Shown piece after piece: positions 17,399 to 26,727 of a stretch of 64,000 bases of DNA; position 1 is the stretch's first letter, and each line of letters starts with the position of its first letter. The notes below the pieces were generated by a model that saw only the letters and a program-made list of their open reading frames with translations, searched no databases and was not told the origin of the DNA. The DNA comes from an uncultured Coriobacteriaceae bacterium (lineage in GTDB: Bacteria; Actinomycetota; Coriobacteriia; Coriobacteriales; Eggerthellaceae): the NCBI GenBank assembly GCA_902768975.1, contig CACXMZ010000002.1:62001-126000 (forward strand), read 5' to 3'. The position numbers and the translations under genes were made by a program.

Positions 17399-18794
17399 AC
17401 AGGGTGTAGAAGAGTGAATCAACCGAATACTGGTCGACCTTCCAGGTGTCACCTTCTTTTGTCGCATCAATGCTTACGATTTGTTCAACCTTGTCGGTGC
17501 CTTCCATGGCGTGTTTCATAATCTCGCCAAACTTCGCTGCACGCTTTTCTTCGGTGTCTAAGCTCGCAATTTCCTCGTCGGGGATTGCCATCATTTCGTC
17601 GTAATACAGGTCGATAAACTGGTTCCAGTCGCGTGCTTCAACGGTTACGTCGGCCCAAGCATAGTCTTCGCTTCCCATAACGTCTTGAATCTTGTATTGG
17701 AAGTCGCCCGCGGCCCAGTTCATATACTCTTCCTGAGTCATGTTGAACTGCTCAAGGGTGCCGCCATAGCTACGCTCGAAGGCTTCTACAAAGTATTTGT
17801 CGATTTCTGCCTTCTGTTCAGCGGTCGGGTTCTTGGCAGCGCCAATGACGCTTTCGGTGATAGCGCGAACGTCGGCTTCCATGTCGCCCGTTGCCTTCAT
17901 GTCGAAGGTCGATGCATCAATAACGGAAGTCAGGCCATAGTCATAGTCCGTTGAGTCGCCAATAGCGCCTTCGGTTCCCGTAGAACCGGTTGAATCTTCC
18001 GTCATGCCAAGTTCCTGCTTAAGCTTGTCGAGGTCTTGCTGAAGTTCACCCGTTTCGTCGTAGCTCGAAAGCTGTTCCATAGTCTCGACAAAGGCTTCAG
18101 GGTTTTCAGCTGCTGCGGTTACGCCAATCATGGTCACAACGATAAGGGCGATGCCCAAGATAATTCCCAGAATGGAAAGAACCAGGCCAATAATACTGGT
18201 AATCTTGCCTGCCTTGGCGCGGCCGTTATTCGGGTCTGCCGCCAGCACAGGGCCGGACTTTTTCAAGCCAATAATGGAAAGTACCAAACCAACCAAGCCA
18301 GCAAATACGATGGAAAGGATGCCCAAGACCATAGGCGTGGTGCCCGGGTTGGAGCCGTTTGCATACTGGGGTGCGACTGGCTGCCCATATTGGGGCTGGT
18401 CGTAGTAGGGCTGTGCGCCTGGCTGGGCGCCATAGGCTTGCTGGTTGGGGTCGTAGGCCTGCGTGGGCTGCGTGTACTGCACCTGAGCAGGGTCGTATGC
18501 AGCCTGCTGGGCCGGGTCGTAGGCCTGCGTAGGCTGAGCCGTTGGGTCGTAAGCCTGTGTGGGCTGCGTGTATTGGGGTACAGCCTGGGTAAAAGGCTCT
18601 TGCACAGGTTCGGCTGCCTGGGCGGGCTGAGCAAACGTCGGCTTATTTGGGTCGCTGAACGGCTCGGACTGTACCGGTGTCGTAGCTTCAGGAACCGAAG
18701 CGTTGTCACCCGCAAGGGCGTTAGCTAAATGCTCGAGCGCATTATTCGCATCATTTTCGACATTTTCAGGAGTCAAATTGTCTTCTGGCATCAT
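17385..18794 (-). CDS. DUF4190-type membrane protein with Pro/Gln-rich N-terminus
   Basis: 469 residues. The N-terminal 140 residues are low complexity with repeats of QPTQAYDP. Two hydrophobic segments follow (about 155-175 and 195-230; [20 protein letters not shown] and [20 protein letters not shown]), matching the DUF4190 layout. The C-terminal half (about 235-469) is a soluble, acidic, probably extracellular domain of unknown function. The 3' end overlaps the start of copA by 14 bp. The neighbour at 18860-20971 has the same general plan (Pro/Gln-rich head, membrane segment, soluble tail), suggesting related envelope roles. Confidence 0.65.
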   Translation of the reverse strand: MMPEDNLTPENVENDANNALEHLANALAGDNASVPEATTPVQSEPFSDPNKPTFAQPAQAAEPVQEPFTQAVPQYTQPTQAYDPTAQPTQAYDPAQQAAYDPAQVQYTQPTQAYDPNQQAYGAQPGAQPYYDQPQYGQPVAPQYANGSNPGTTPMVLGILSIVFAGLVGLVLSIIGLKKSGPVLAADPNNGRAKAGKITSIIGLVLSILGIILGIALIVVTMIGVTAAAENPEAFVETMEQLSSYDETGELQQDLDKLKQELGMTEDSTGSTGTEGAIGDSTDYDYGLTSVIDASTFDMKATGDMEADVRAITESVIGAAKNPTAEQKAEIDKYFVEAFERSYGGTLEQFNMTQEEYMNWAAGDFQYKIQDVMGSEDYAWADVTVEARDWNQFIDLYYDEMMAIPDEEIASLDTEEKRAAKFGEIMKHAMEGTDKVEQIVSIDATKEGDTWKVDQYSVDSLFYTLYDLY

Positions 18795-18859
18795 TCTTCC
18801 TTTTCTCTAAAGCGCGCGAGCTTAGACGCGCAAAAAACCTAAATTGCGTTTCCTTTAGT

Positions 18860-20971
18860 TTACTTTATGCAATCCCACATGCTGGAATCTTTTTTCGCGG
18901 TCTTAAGCTGTTCTTCAGTCAGGGTGTAGTCCCACCAACCGCGGGCCACAGCTTCGTTGTTTGCAAAGTGGTAGGTCGCGCCAAAGTTCACCTTGCCGTT
19001 GCCGTCGATATAAAACGTTGTGGTCACATTGTTCGCTTCGGAGCCTTTGCCCTGAAGTGCGCCAATGAAACTGTCGCGGCCGGCCGCTTGTTCAGACGTG
19101 CCGCCGTCGTACTTCGCAAGGTTGTCGATAAAAGCTTCGGCGATTTCGTCGTTGATGTTCAAAACGTCGTCGAGCGTGTAGACCTCGCCCGTTTTCAGAT
19201 TAACGTTAACCGTGCGCAGGGCTACGTAAGAACCCGTCCATGACCCAATGGCGTATTCGTCGGAAAAGCAGATGCTGATGAAGTCTTCGTTGTTGTAGCT
19301 AATGGCATAGTCGACGTCGCTTTCCAAAATGGCGTCCACGGCCTTGGGTACTCCGTAGCCGTCTACGGCATTGGCTTCAAGCAGCTCACGCGCCTGGGAG
19401 GTGGGGTTTTCGTAGGTGTCTATTACGAAGGCCATAGCAGTATCGCGGATGGTCTTGTTAATTTCGTCCAGATTGGGAATGTTGCCCGTAAGTTGGGGGT
19501 ATTCCACGTCGAAGTCATAGCCGATGGTCTTGCCGTAGAAGTCCATGCTTTCAATGCCTTCGCGGCTGTAGTCGCCTTCGGTATAGCTGTAGGAAACCGA
19601 CTTATTCCATGCGTCGTGGAGTTCGCCGTCGTCGGCTTCAACGCCGCCACCATAAATATGATGAACGCCGTTCGGGTTATTACCCGACTGGTCGTCGGTT
19701 CCACCCTGGGAGTCTTCGTCCCAATTGAAGCCCCACTGGTCCTTGCCTCCGCCGCCCTGGCCATGGCTTCCGCCGTCGGGGGCGCCGCCGCCATTGCCGT
19801 CCTTGCCGCTGTCGTTGGAGTCAAGCTGCTCGGTCGGGTTAAGCTGGTCGATCATGTCCGAACCGCCTTCACCCGCGTCCGCCAGAATGCGGCCCATGAA
19901 AATGGCAGCAATAATGGCAAGCAAGGCAACGACTACTACCACGACGATGGCAAGCGTTGAACGGTTTGACTTCGCGTAAGCCGGTGTAGCAGGCTGGGGC
20001 TGCACCGTAAAGTCTTGTGCAGGAACGTAGCCAGCAGGCTGCTGGATCTGCGGAGTGTAGGCCTGCGAATAACCAGCTGGTTGAGGCTGGGCTTGGGTCT
20101 GAGGTTGGTACTGAGCCTGCGGTTGGGGTTGCGGCTGGGGTTGGGGCTGTACGGTTGGCGCCGGCTGCCCATAGGGTTGAGCACCACGGACTGGCTGGGC
20201 CTGGGCTTGTGTGCCAGGTACTGGCTGGCCATAAGGCTGAGCTTGAGGCCCTGGGGCTGGCTGGACCGGGGGCTGCATGGCGGGCGCCGGCTGCCCATAG
20301 GGTGCAGCTTGCCCGTAAGGCTGGGGCTGCACACCGGGTGCTGGTTGCCCGTACGCTTGCGCCTGCACGCCGGGTACTGGCTGCCCATAGGCGTGGGGCT
20401 GCGCAGCGGGCATTGGCTGGCCTTGCGGCACAGGTGCTCCGGGCTGTGCGGGCGGCACCGGTTGGAAGCCACGCCAGTAGTCCTGCGCAGCAGGCTGAGC
20501 GGGCTGCGTGAGTTGGCCCTGCATAGGAGCCGCCGCCTGAACCGACTGACCAGAAGAGTCATAGCCGGGCTGGGGCATGGCCTGCGCGCCTGGCTGAACG
20601 CCTGCTTGTTCGGGCTGCCCAAATGCCGCTTCTGCAGCGGGCGCTTCGTAGGCAGGTGTACCGGTAATGGCTTCTGCTTCAGCCACCTGGACGGTTTCGG
20701 TAACGGCTTCGTCTGATCCTTCAAACCAGCCGCCCATAAGGTCTTTGAGCTGCTCTTCGGCAAATGCAACCTTGCTCACCGAAGCACGCGCTTGGGCAAG
20801 GTCGCTTTCGGCCTTACCTGGAACGGTTGGGAATGCCGCCACCTGGGCGTCTTCGGCGGATTCTTCAGGCACTTCAACTGCTTCAGCAGCCGCACCCGCC
20901 GTTTCTTCCGCGCCACCTTCAGGGAGCATTTCCGCAGATTCTTCTTGCATGTTCTCTTGGTCTTCAGCCAT
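18860..20971 (-). CDS. Pro/Gln-rich single-pass protein with DUF3298/RsiV-like tail
   Basis: About 703 residues. An acidic start is followed by a long low-complexity section (about 110-335) built of Ala-Tyr-Gly-Gln-Pro type repeats. One membrane helix (about 345-367, LAIVVVVVVALLAIIAAIFMG) precedes a Gly/Asp-rich linker and a C-terminal domain of about 250 residues. The latter (YPQLTGNIPNLDEINKTIRD ... TGEVYTLDDVLN) resembles the DUF3298/RsiV family, which in some proteins binds lysozyme. The start is taken at the ATG at 20969-20971 with AAAGG upstream. The cytoplasmic Pro/Gln tail and extracellular domain suggest an envelope sensor; this is inferred. Confidence 0.6.
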   Translation of the reverse strand: MAEDQENMQEESAEMLPEGGAEETAGAAAEAVEVPEESAEDAQVAAFPTVPGKAESDLAQARASVSKVAFAEEQLKDLMGGWFEGSDEAVTETVQVAEAEAITGTPAYEAPAAEAAFGQPEQAGVQPGAQAMPQPGYDSSGQSVQAAAPMQGQLTQPAQPAAQDYWRGFQPVPPAQPGAPVPQGQPMPAAQPHAYGQPVPGVQAQAYGQPAPGVQPQPYGQAAPYGQPAPAMQPPVQPAPGPQAQPYGQPVPGTQAQAQPVRGAQPYGQPAPTVQPQPQPQPQPQAQYQPQTQAQPQPAGYSQAYTPQIQQPAGYVPAQDFTVQPQPATPAYAKSNRSTLAIVVVVVVALLAIIAAIFMGRILADAGEGGSDMIDQLNPTEQLDSNDSGKDGNGGGAPDGGSHGQGGGGKDQWGFNWDEDSQGGTDDQSGNNPNGVHHIYGGGVEADDGELHDAWNKSVSYSYTEGDYSREGIESMDFYGKTIGYDFDVEYPQLTGNIPNLDEINKTIRDTAMAFVIDTYENPTSQARELLEANAVDGYGVPKAVDAILESDVDYAISYNNEDFISICFSDEYAIGSWTGSYVALRTVNVNLKTGEVYTLDDVLNINDEIAEAFIDNLAKYDGGTSEQAAGRDSFIGALQGKGSEANNVTTTFYIDGNGKVNFGATYHFANNEAVARGWWDYTLTEEQLKTAKKDSSMWDCIK

Positions 20972-21227
20972 GTTTCCAGGCCTTTCTCGCACAGGATAAT
21001 AAGTTGTCGTTATTCTAGCATTCAGCTACTTGCGCGGTTTGGCTGCTTTACATCTGTTGCCATTTGGAAACGTAGGCTCCTTCGTGCCGTCCTCTTGAGT
21101 TTTTGCTTGCGTTTTTCGCCGACGTACTGCGCCATTCGCATGCGTTTCGTGTATAGTGAATTTATCAGTAAAGTCCGAAGGTCGGCGCGCTGCAAGGGGG
21201 CGCGCAGCGAGAGTAGGAGAACCCCAC
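20972..21227. promoter_or_regulatory. Divergent intergenic region
   Basis: 256 bp between divergent genes. TATAGT at 21152-21157 is a plausible -10 box for the AICAR transformylase gene, without a clear -35. GTAGGAG precedes its ATG. No gene is seen here. Confidence 0.35.
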
Positions 21228-22403
21228 ATGAATGAATTAGAACTGAAGTACGGTTGTAACCCCAACCAAAAGCCGTCGCGCATTTACATGGAAAATGGCG
21301 CGGACCTGCCCATCGAAGTTTTAAGCGGAAAACCGGGCTACATTAACTTTATGGATGCCTTTAATTCCTGGCAGCTCGTGCGTGAAGCCGCCGCGGCAAC
21401 GGGCAAGCCTGCCGCTGCTTCGTTTAAGCACGTTTCCCCCGCGGGTGCCGCCATTGGCCTGCCGCTTTCCGATATTGAAAAGAAGATCTACTTCGTTGAA
21501 GACATGGAACTCACACCCGTGGCCAACGCCTACGCACGCGCCCGCGGTGCCGACCGCCTGTGCAGCTATGGCGACTGGATCGCCCTTTCCGACGAATGCG
21601 ACGAAGCCACGGCACGCATTATTGCTCTCGAAGTTTCCGACGGCGTAATCGCCCCTGGCTACACGCCCGAAGCTCTGGAAATCCTGAAGACCAAGCGCAA
21701 GGGCAACTATAACGTTATTAAGATGGACACCGCATACGTGCCCGCCCCGGTTGAAACCCGCCTCATTTATGGCATTGGCTTTGAACAGGGCCGCAACGAA
21801 CTGCCCATCGACGCCAGCTGCCTGACCAACATCGTCACAGAAAACAAGGATCTACCCGACGCCGCCAAGGACGACCTGGTACTGGCCCTTATTACGCTGA
21901 AGTACACCCAGTCCAATTCGGTGTGCTACGTAAAGAACGGCCAGGCCATTGGCATTGGCGCCGGCCAGCAGAGCCGCGTTCACTGCACGCGCCTGGCGGG
22001 CAACAAGGCCGACAACTGGCTACTGCGCCAGCACCCGAAGGTACTGGAACTGCCCTTTATTGAAGGGGTGGCCCGCCCGCTGCGCGACAACGCCATCGAC
22101 GTGTACATTTCTGAAGAAAACGACGACATCCTGCGCGACGGCGCGTGGCAGGAAGTGTTCAGCGTGAAGCCCGACGTGCTTACGCTCGACGAAAAGAAGG
22201 AATGGATCGCAGCCCAGAGCGGTGTAAGCATTGGTTCGGACGCCTTCTTCCCCTTCGGCGACAACATCGAACGCGCACGCAAGAGCGGCGTGCAGTACGT
22301 GGCCGAACCGGGTGGCAGCATCCGCGACGACAACGTAATTGAAGCGGCAAACAAGTACAACATGGTTATGGCCTTCACGGGCAGCCGCCTGTTCCATCAC
22401 TAA
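21228..22403 (+). CDS. Stand-alone AICAR formyltransferase
   Basis: Catalyses formylation of AICAR to FAICAR with 10-formyl-THF, the penultimate step of IMP synthesis. The 391-residue protein matches only the transformylase half of PurH and lacks the N-terminal IMP cyclohydrolase domain. Family blocks include ELKYGCNPNQKP, the catalytic KH in ASFKHVSPAGAA, LKYTQSNSVCYVKNGQ, IGIGAGQQSRVHC and DAFFPFGDNIE. The ATG at 21228 follows AGGAG; the frame extends upstream without support. The cyclohydrolase step must be encoded elsewhere. A terminator follows at 22470. Confidence 0.92.
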   Translation: MNELELKYGCNPNQKPSRIYMENGADLPIEVLSGKPGYINFMDAFNSWQLVREAAAATGKPAAASFKHVSPAGAAIGLPLSDIEKKIYFVEDMELTPVANAYARARGADRLCSYGDWIALSDECDEATARIIALEVSDGVIAPGYTPEALEILKTKRKGNYNVIKMDTAYVPAPVETRLIYGIGFEQGRNELPIDASCLTNIVTENKDLPDAAKDDLVLALITLKYTQSNSVCYVKNGQAIGIGAGQQSRVHCTRLAGNKADNWLLRQHPKVLELPFIEGVARPLRDNAIDVYISEENDDILRDGAWQEVFSVKPDVLTLDEKKEWIAAQSGVSIGSDAFFPFGDNIERARKSGVQYVAEPGGSIRDDNVIEAANKYNMVMAFTGSRLFHH

Positions 22404-22469
22404 TTCATAGACCGCAGATACAAGCCGAAGCCGCACATTGCGAACCACAAGCTAGCAGCAAACTTGCGA

Positions 22470-22494
22470 GAGCCCCGCACCGCGGGGCTCTTTT
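22470..22494 (+). terminator. Rho-independent terminator
   Basis: GAGCCCCGC-ACC-GCGGGGCTC followed by TTTT, about 66 bp past the transformylase stop. Confidence 0.9.
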
Positions 22495-22518
22495 AGAGTT
22501 CGACCTCTGCATAGATTT

Positions 22519-22974
22519 TTAGAAATCGACCTCGGCGTAGAGTATGTTTTGTTCTGTTTCAAGCCAAGCAAAAAAGCCTTCGGGCGAATATACGGGTATT
22601 TCAGATTGAGCGTAGTCTTCAAGGTTTGACGTAATAAGCACAACAGGCTTTACAGAACGTGCTGCCTGATAAACCACCGCGTCTTCAAAGTCGTCCCACG
22701 AAGAAGCAAGTGCGGCATCTATTTCAGGTTCACCCATCATAGACACGTGCACAGCCTTGCGAACTTCCTGAAGCTTGGCTTTTATTTCTGTGCGCCGCGA
22801 CGGCTTGCCACCTTCAGTGAGAATATAGAACATGTCTGTCCATTGGCTTGGACTCGCCCATAGTTCAAATTCCCCTATTTCACCCAGCGCAAGAATAAGC
22901 TTGGCAGCATTGTGGCTGCTGCCGCGTTCAACTAAGGCATCGACTATAACGTTTGAGTCAAGAAACACTTTCAT
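22519..22974 (-). CDS. PIN-domain toxin
   Basis: Predicted ribonuclease toxin of about 151 residues. The PIN fold is indicated by MKVFLDSNVIVDAL at the start (first Asp), the middle acidic WDDFEDAVVYQAA, and the C-terminal VVLITSNLEDYA. These supply the usual set of acidic metal ligands. The start is the ATG at 22972-22974 next to MKVFLD; the open frame runs on upstream into the antitoxin. It lies 10 bp downstream of a RelB/DinJ-like antitoxin gene, forming a type II toxin-antitoxin pair. Confidence 0.82.
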   Translation of the reverse strand: MKVFLDSNVIVDALVERGSSHNAAKLILALGEIGEFELWASPSQWTDMFYILTEGGKPSRRTEIKAKLQEVRKAVHVSMMGEPEIDAALASSWDDFEDAVVYQAARSVKPVVLITSNLEDYAQSEIPVYSPEGFFAWLETEQNILYAEVDF

Positions 22975-22984
22975 TGCAAGTACC

Positions 22985-23293
22985 CTAAGCCTTTTTCGAT
23001 TGTTGGCGTGCCAAGCGGTGCTTTTTGGCGTCCTTCGTTGACATTGCAGCAAACGTAGGCGAAAGGCTCACCTGAAGGCCGTCCACCCATTCCAGGGCTT
23101 TTCTTAAACGCTGCTCGTCCAGACCTGATGCCCGTGTTTGACTTTCAGCCCAAGGAAGCGATTTATGGGTAAGTAGGTAGTCGTACAATTCATTGATTGC
23201 CTGCGATGCGCTACACCCCAAACTCTCAAGAACACGATTCCCCGCTTCTTTTTTTGATGGCTGCATACGCGCCGTTACCATTGCGTCCTGCAT
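22985..23293 (-). CDS. RelB/DinJ-family antitoxin
   Basis: A 102-residue protein with a ribbon-helix-helix N-terminus: TARMQPSKKEAGNRVLESLG then SASQAINELYDYLLTHKSLPW, the RelB/DinJ pattern. The C-terminal half is charged and would bind the toxin. It precedes the PIN toxin gene. Its partner is unusual, since RelB-type antitoxins are more often paired with RelE/YafQ toxins. AGGGTG precedes the ATG. An inverted/direct repeat at 23306-23345 is the likely autoregulatory operator. Confidence 0.8.
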   Translation of the reverse strand: MQDAMVTARMQPSKKEAGNRVLESLGCSASQAINELYDYLLTHKSLPWAESQTRASGLDEQRLRKALEWVDGLQVSLSPTFAAMSTKDAKKHRLARQQSKKA

Positions 23294-23305
23294 AATTCAC
23301 CCTTC

Positions 23306-23345
23306 TGTATTACGTTGTACCTTATTATTGTATTACGTACAACGT
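23306..23345. promoter_or_regulatory. Candidate toxin-antitoxin operator
   Basis: ACGTTGTAC (23312-23320) and GTACAACGT (23337-23345) are exact inverted repeats. TGTATTACGT also recurs directly at 23306-23315 and 23329-23338. The element lies 12-50 bp upstream of the antitoxin ATG, where ribbon-helix-helix antitoxins usually bind. Confidence 0.65.
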
Positions 23346-23431
23346 TTTGTAGTCAAGACAAATGCAAGCGCAGGCAACTACCGTATACTATGCACTATCA
23401 AATTGTTTTATTCGACCGCAAAAGAGACGCT

Positions 23432-23884
23432 ATGCTCAAGATTGATGTTTTGGCCGTGGGGAAGCTGAAGGAAGCGTTTTGGCGCGATGCCTGCGCGGAA
23501 TACCTGAAGCGCCTGTGTGCCTATGCCAAGGTGAACGTGCAGGAAATCCCTGACAGCTGCCCCTGCAGCGAAGCGCCTGCACTCTTTGGCCACCTGGATG
23601 CCCTGCCGCCAAGTGCGCAAGTGGTTTTACTGGATATTCAGGGGAAGCAGGTATCGAGCGAACAGCTAGCGGAAACCCTGGAGGACTGGACGGTAGGCGG
23701 CATTTCGCACATCGTCTTTATTATTGGTGGCAGCGAAGGCGTCACGCCCGAAATCAAACAGCGTGCCCATACGCGTATGAGCTTTGGCCCTATCACGCTG
23801 CCCCACAACCTGGCGCGCGTGGTGTTGCTCGAACAGCTCTACCGCGCCTTCAAAATCCAGCGCGGCGAACCCTACCACAAGTAG
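23432..23884 (+). CDS. rlmH: 23S rRNA (pseudouridine-1915-N3) methyltransferase
   Basis: SPOUT-family enzyme that methylates pseudouridine 1915 in helix 69 of 23S rRNA using SAM. The 150-residue length is normal. Motifs: N-terminal KIDVLAVGKLKEAFWRDA, the knot segment HIVFIIGGSEGVTPE, SFGPITLPHNLARVVLLEQLYRA and the C-terminal GEPYHK. The ATG at 23432 is preceded by AAAGAGA. Transcribed alone, divergent from the toxin-antitoxin pair and convergent with hom. Confidence 0.95.
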   Translation: MLKIDVLAVGKLKEAFWRDACAEYLKRLCAYAKVNVQEIPDSCPCSEAPALFGHLDALPPSAQVVLLDIQGKQVSSEQLAETLEDWTVGGISHIVFIIGGSEGVTPEIKQRAHTRMSFGPITLPHNLARVVLLEQLYRAFKIQRGEPYHK

Positions 23885-23895
23885 TCACAAAAAGC

Positions 23896-25182
23896 CTATT
23901 TAATAACCCTAATCAAGGTGGGGGCGGCGCCAGCAAGGATGTGGTCAAGCTTGGCGATGTCTTCCAATACCGCACGCAGGTCGCCTTCGCGCGTGGAATG
24001 CGTGACGTAGGCAACTTCGGCTGCATCCTGTTCGTTCTTGCCGCGCTGGATAACCGAATACACACTTACGCCATGGTCGGCGAACACAGCGCTCATGGCA
24101 GCCAGCACGCCCGGGCGGTCTTCCACTGTGAAGCGAATGTAGGCGCGGGTCACCAGGTCGTCGGTGTTGGTGAAGGGCAGCTTGTCGCTGTAGGTATTAC
24201 CCTGCTGCGGTTTTTCGCCCGCCTGAATACGGCGCGCCACTTCAAGCACGTCGCCCATCACGGCGCTTGCCGTTGCGTGCGAACCGGCGCCCTGCCCAAA
24301 GAACATGGCAGGACCAATGAAGTCGCCTTCCACGTAGATGGCATTGAAGACACCATTCACGCCTGCCAGCGGGTGGTCCAGCGGCACCATAGCCGGGTGC
24401 ACGCGCACGTCGATGCCAGCATCGGTGCGGTTCGCGCTTGCCAGCAGCTTCACTGCATAGCCCATGTCGGCCGCAGCGGCTAGGTCGGCGGTGGTGATGC
24501 TGCGGATACCTTCGCAGGATACTTCGTCCTGAGTCACGCGGGTATTGAAAGCAATAGAAGCGAGGATGGCAATCTTGGCAGCGGCGTCCAAGCCGTCCAC
24601 GTCAGCAGTGGGGTCGGCTTCGGCATAACCCTTCGCCTGCGCGTCGGCCAGCACGTCTTCGTAGCTGATGCCTTCGTTGGCCATGCGCGTGAGCATGTAG
24701 TTGGTCGTGCCATTTACGATGCCCAGAATGCTGTTGATGTCATTGGCAATAAGCGAATGCTTGAGCGGCCCAATAATGGGAATGCCGCCGCCCACGCTTG
24801 CTTCGTAGGCCACTTCGCAGCCCTTTTCGGCCGCAAGCGTTTCGATTTCTTCGCCGTAAGCAGCCAGCAGAGCCTTGTTGGCGGTAACCACGTGCTTGCC
24901 GTTTTCCAGGGCTTCCATCACCACTTCCTTGGCCGTGGTGGTGCCGCCCATAAGCTCCATGACAATGTCGATTTCAGGGTCGGTGGTAATCTTGTGCCAG
25001 TCGTGGGTATAGAGTTCCGGCACGCCATGCTTTTCGGCGCCTTCCGACGTACGCGCGCACACGCGCACCAGTTCCACGTCGATGCCGTAGCGGGTCTTGA
25101 AATCTGCGGTATGGGCGTTGAACACGTCAATGCAGCCGCCGCCAACCGTACCCGTTCCTACCAAGCCAACCTTTACTGTCAT
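23896..25182 (-). CDS. hom: Homoserine dehydrogenase
   Basis: Reduces aspartate semialdehyde to homoserine with NAD(P)H, the branch point to threonine and methionine. 428 residues: an N-terminal Rossmann motif VGLVGTGTVGGG, the catalytic section KHSLIANDINSILGIVNGTTNYML and EADPTADVDGLDAAAKIAIL, and a C-terminal ACT domain (about 345-428, RFTVEDRPGVLAAMSAVFADHG) for feedback by threonine. It starts 10 bp after lysA stops, so the aspartate-family genes form one operon. Confidence 0.96.
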   Translation of the reverse strand: MTVKVGLVGTGTVGGGCIDVFNAHTADFKTRYGIDVELVRVCARTSEGAEKHGVPELYTHDWHKITTDPEIDIVMELMGGTTTAKEVVMEALENGKHVVTANKALLAAYGEEIETLAAEKGCEVAYEASVGGGIPIIGPLKHSLIANDINSILGIVNGTTNYMLTRMANEGISYEDVLADAQAKGYAEADPTADVDGLDAAAKIAILASIAFNTRVTQDEVSCEGIRSITTADLAAAADMGYAVKLLASANRTDAGIDVRVHPAMVPLDHPLAGVNGVFNAIYVEGDFIGPAMFFGQGAGSHATASAVMGDVLEVARRIQAGEKPQQGNTYSDKLPFTNTDDLVTRAYIRFTVEDRPGVLAAMSAVFADHGVSVYSVIQRGKNEQDAAEVAYVTHSTREGDLRAVLEDIAKLDHILAGAAPTLIRVIK

Positions 25183-25192
25183 CTTGAACTCC

Positions 25193-26548
25193 TTATATAT
25201 CGCAAGTCATAAGATCATTATAAGTTTCGCGGCGGGTGACGACGCGCGCAGTGCCATCTTTCACGAAGACGACAGCGGGGCGTGGCTGGCCGTTGTAGTT
25301 GCTGGACATGGACCGGCAATACGCACCTGTGTCAAATACGCACACGATGTCGCCCAACTCTGGCGTTTGAATACTGCCGTCCAGCACCACAGCGTCGCCG
25401 CTTTCGCAGTGCTTACCTGCCAAGGTCACAATTTCGGTGCGCGGCTGGTCGGCCTTGTTGGCGATAACCGCTTCGTAGGCCGCGTGGTAAAGCGCCGTAC
25501 GAATGTTGTCGGACATGCCGCCGTCGATAGCCACGTATTTACGAATTCCGGGCAACGTCTTCAGAATGCCGACGGTATACAAAGTCACGCCTGCCGTTGC
25601 CACAATGGAACGGCCCGGTTCAGTAAGTAGCTTGGGCGGGTTCACGCCATGCACCTCGCAGCTGCCCAGCAAAGCTTCGGTTGCCACTTCGGCAAACTGC
25701 TCGATGGTCGCGGGCTGGTCTTGGACCGTGTAGGCAATGCCCACGCCGCCGCCAATGTCCAGCTCGGTAATTTCAAGCCCATAGCGCTCCTTGATGCGCG
25801 CGATGAATTCCACCATAATCTCCACCGCTTCCGCAAAGGAATGCAGGGCGAAAATCTGCGAGCCTATGTGGCAATGCAGGCCCACCAGGTTCACGCCAGG
25901 TGCCGCCAGCACGTCGCCCACGCAATTGAAGGCGAAGTCTTCGCGCATGGTGAAACCAAACTTGCTGTCTTCGCAGCCCGTCTTAATATATTCGTGCGTG
26001 TCGGCTTCCACGCCCGGGGTAATACGCATGTACACGTCCTGCACCACGCCCAGGCGCTGGGCAATTTCGGAAACACGCGCCAGTTCCAGGCGACTGTCCA
26101 GCACGATGCGCCCCACGCCCGCCGAAATGGCTTCTTCAAGTTCCTGGGGCGTCTTGTTATTACCGTGCACATACACCCGCTCAGCCGGGAAACCAGCCGC
26201 CAGGGCAATGGCCAACTCGCCGCCGCCCGAAACGTCCAGGCTAGCGCCTTCTGCGGCTACAATGCGCACCATTTCCTTATTGATAAAGGCCTTGGATGCA
26301 TAGATGATTTCGGAATTGGCATAGCGGCTTTGGAAGTTTTCGCGGTAAGTGGCCAGACGCCCGCGAATGTCCGCTTCGTCGAACACATACAGAGCCGTGC
26401 CCTGTTCGCGCGCCAGTTCAACCATGTCTACCCCACCAATAAACAGGTGGCCTTCGCGCACTTCCGCCGTTGCGGGCAGCACGGCACCCAGGTCCATGGT
26501 GGTTAAATGGTCCGCTTGTTTCGTGAGGTCAGATGCGGGCAGCGACAT
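25193..26548 (-). CDS. lysA: Diaminopimelate decarboxylase
   Basis: PLP enzyme for the last step of lysine synthesis, meso-diaminopimelate to lysine. 451 residues. The PLP lysine is in NSEIIYASKAF (about residue 85), HGNNKTPQEL follows, GLHCHIGSQI binds phosphate, LDIGGGVGI is the glycine loop, and the C-terminal CESGDAVV carries the cross-subunit Cys. AAAGGA precedes the ATG. It is first in the lysA-hom operon. The 26549-26660 gap upstream holds no gene. Confidence 0.96.
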   Translation of the reverse strand: MSLPASDLTKQADHLTTMDLGAVLPATAEVREGHLFIGGVDMVELAREQGTALYVFDEADIRGRLATYRENFQSRYANSEIIYASKAFINKEMVRIVAAEGASLDVSGGGELAIALAAGFPAERVYVHGNNKTPQELEEAISAGVGRIVLDSRLELARVSEIAQRLGVVQDVYMRITPGVEADTHEYIKTGCEDSKFGFTMREDFAFNCVGDVLAAPGVNLVGLHCHIGSQIFALHSFAEAVEIMVEFIARIKERYGLEITELDIGGGVGIAYTVQDQPATIEQFAEVATEALLGSCEVHGVNPPKLLTEPGRSIVATAGVTLYTVGILKTLPGIRKYVAIDGGMSDNIRTALYHAAYEAVIANKADQPRTEIVTLAGKHCESGDAVVLDGSIQTPELGDIVCVFDTGAYCRSMSSNYNGQPRPAVVFVKDGTARVVTRRETYNDLMTCDI

Positions 26549-26660
26549 GCGATTCCTTTCGTTTGAGAGCGAAAGAATTTTACCATGCGAATACGCCTTA
26601 TTTGCCCGACGGGCCCCATGGATAGACGAAAGGTCAGCGAAATTTAAGTTGCCGCATACA

Positions 26661-26688
26661 AAAGGGCCCCAGATTACTCTAGGGCCCC
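26661..26688 (-). terminator. Terminator of the giant adhesin gene
   Basis: Minus strand: GGGCCCTAGA-GTAA-TCTGGGGCCC then TTTT, a 10-bp stem about 40 bp past the adhesin stop. Confidence 0.85.
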
Positions 26689-26727
26689 AGTTTATGAATG
26701 GCTCGCATTCAGCTTTGGTGTGTGCGC

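Noticed and set aside
23315-23431. Longer N-terminus for RlmH
   Set aside because: The extra codons overlap the toxin-antitoxin operator. The standard RlmH start KIDVLAVGK begins right after the ATG at 23432.
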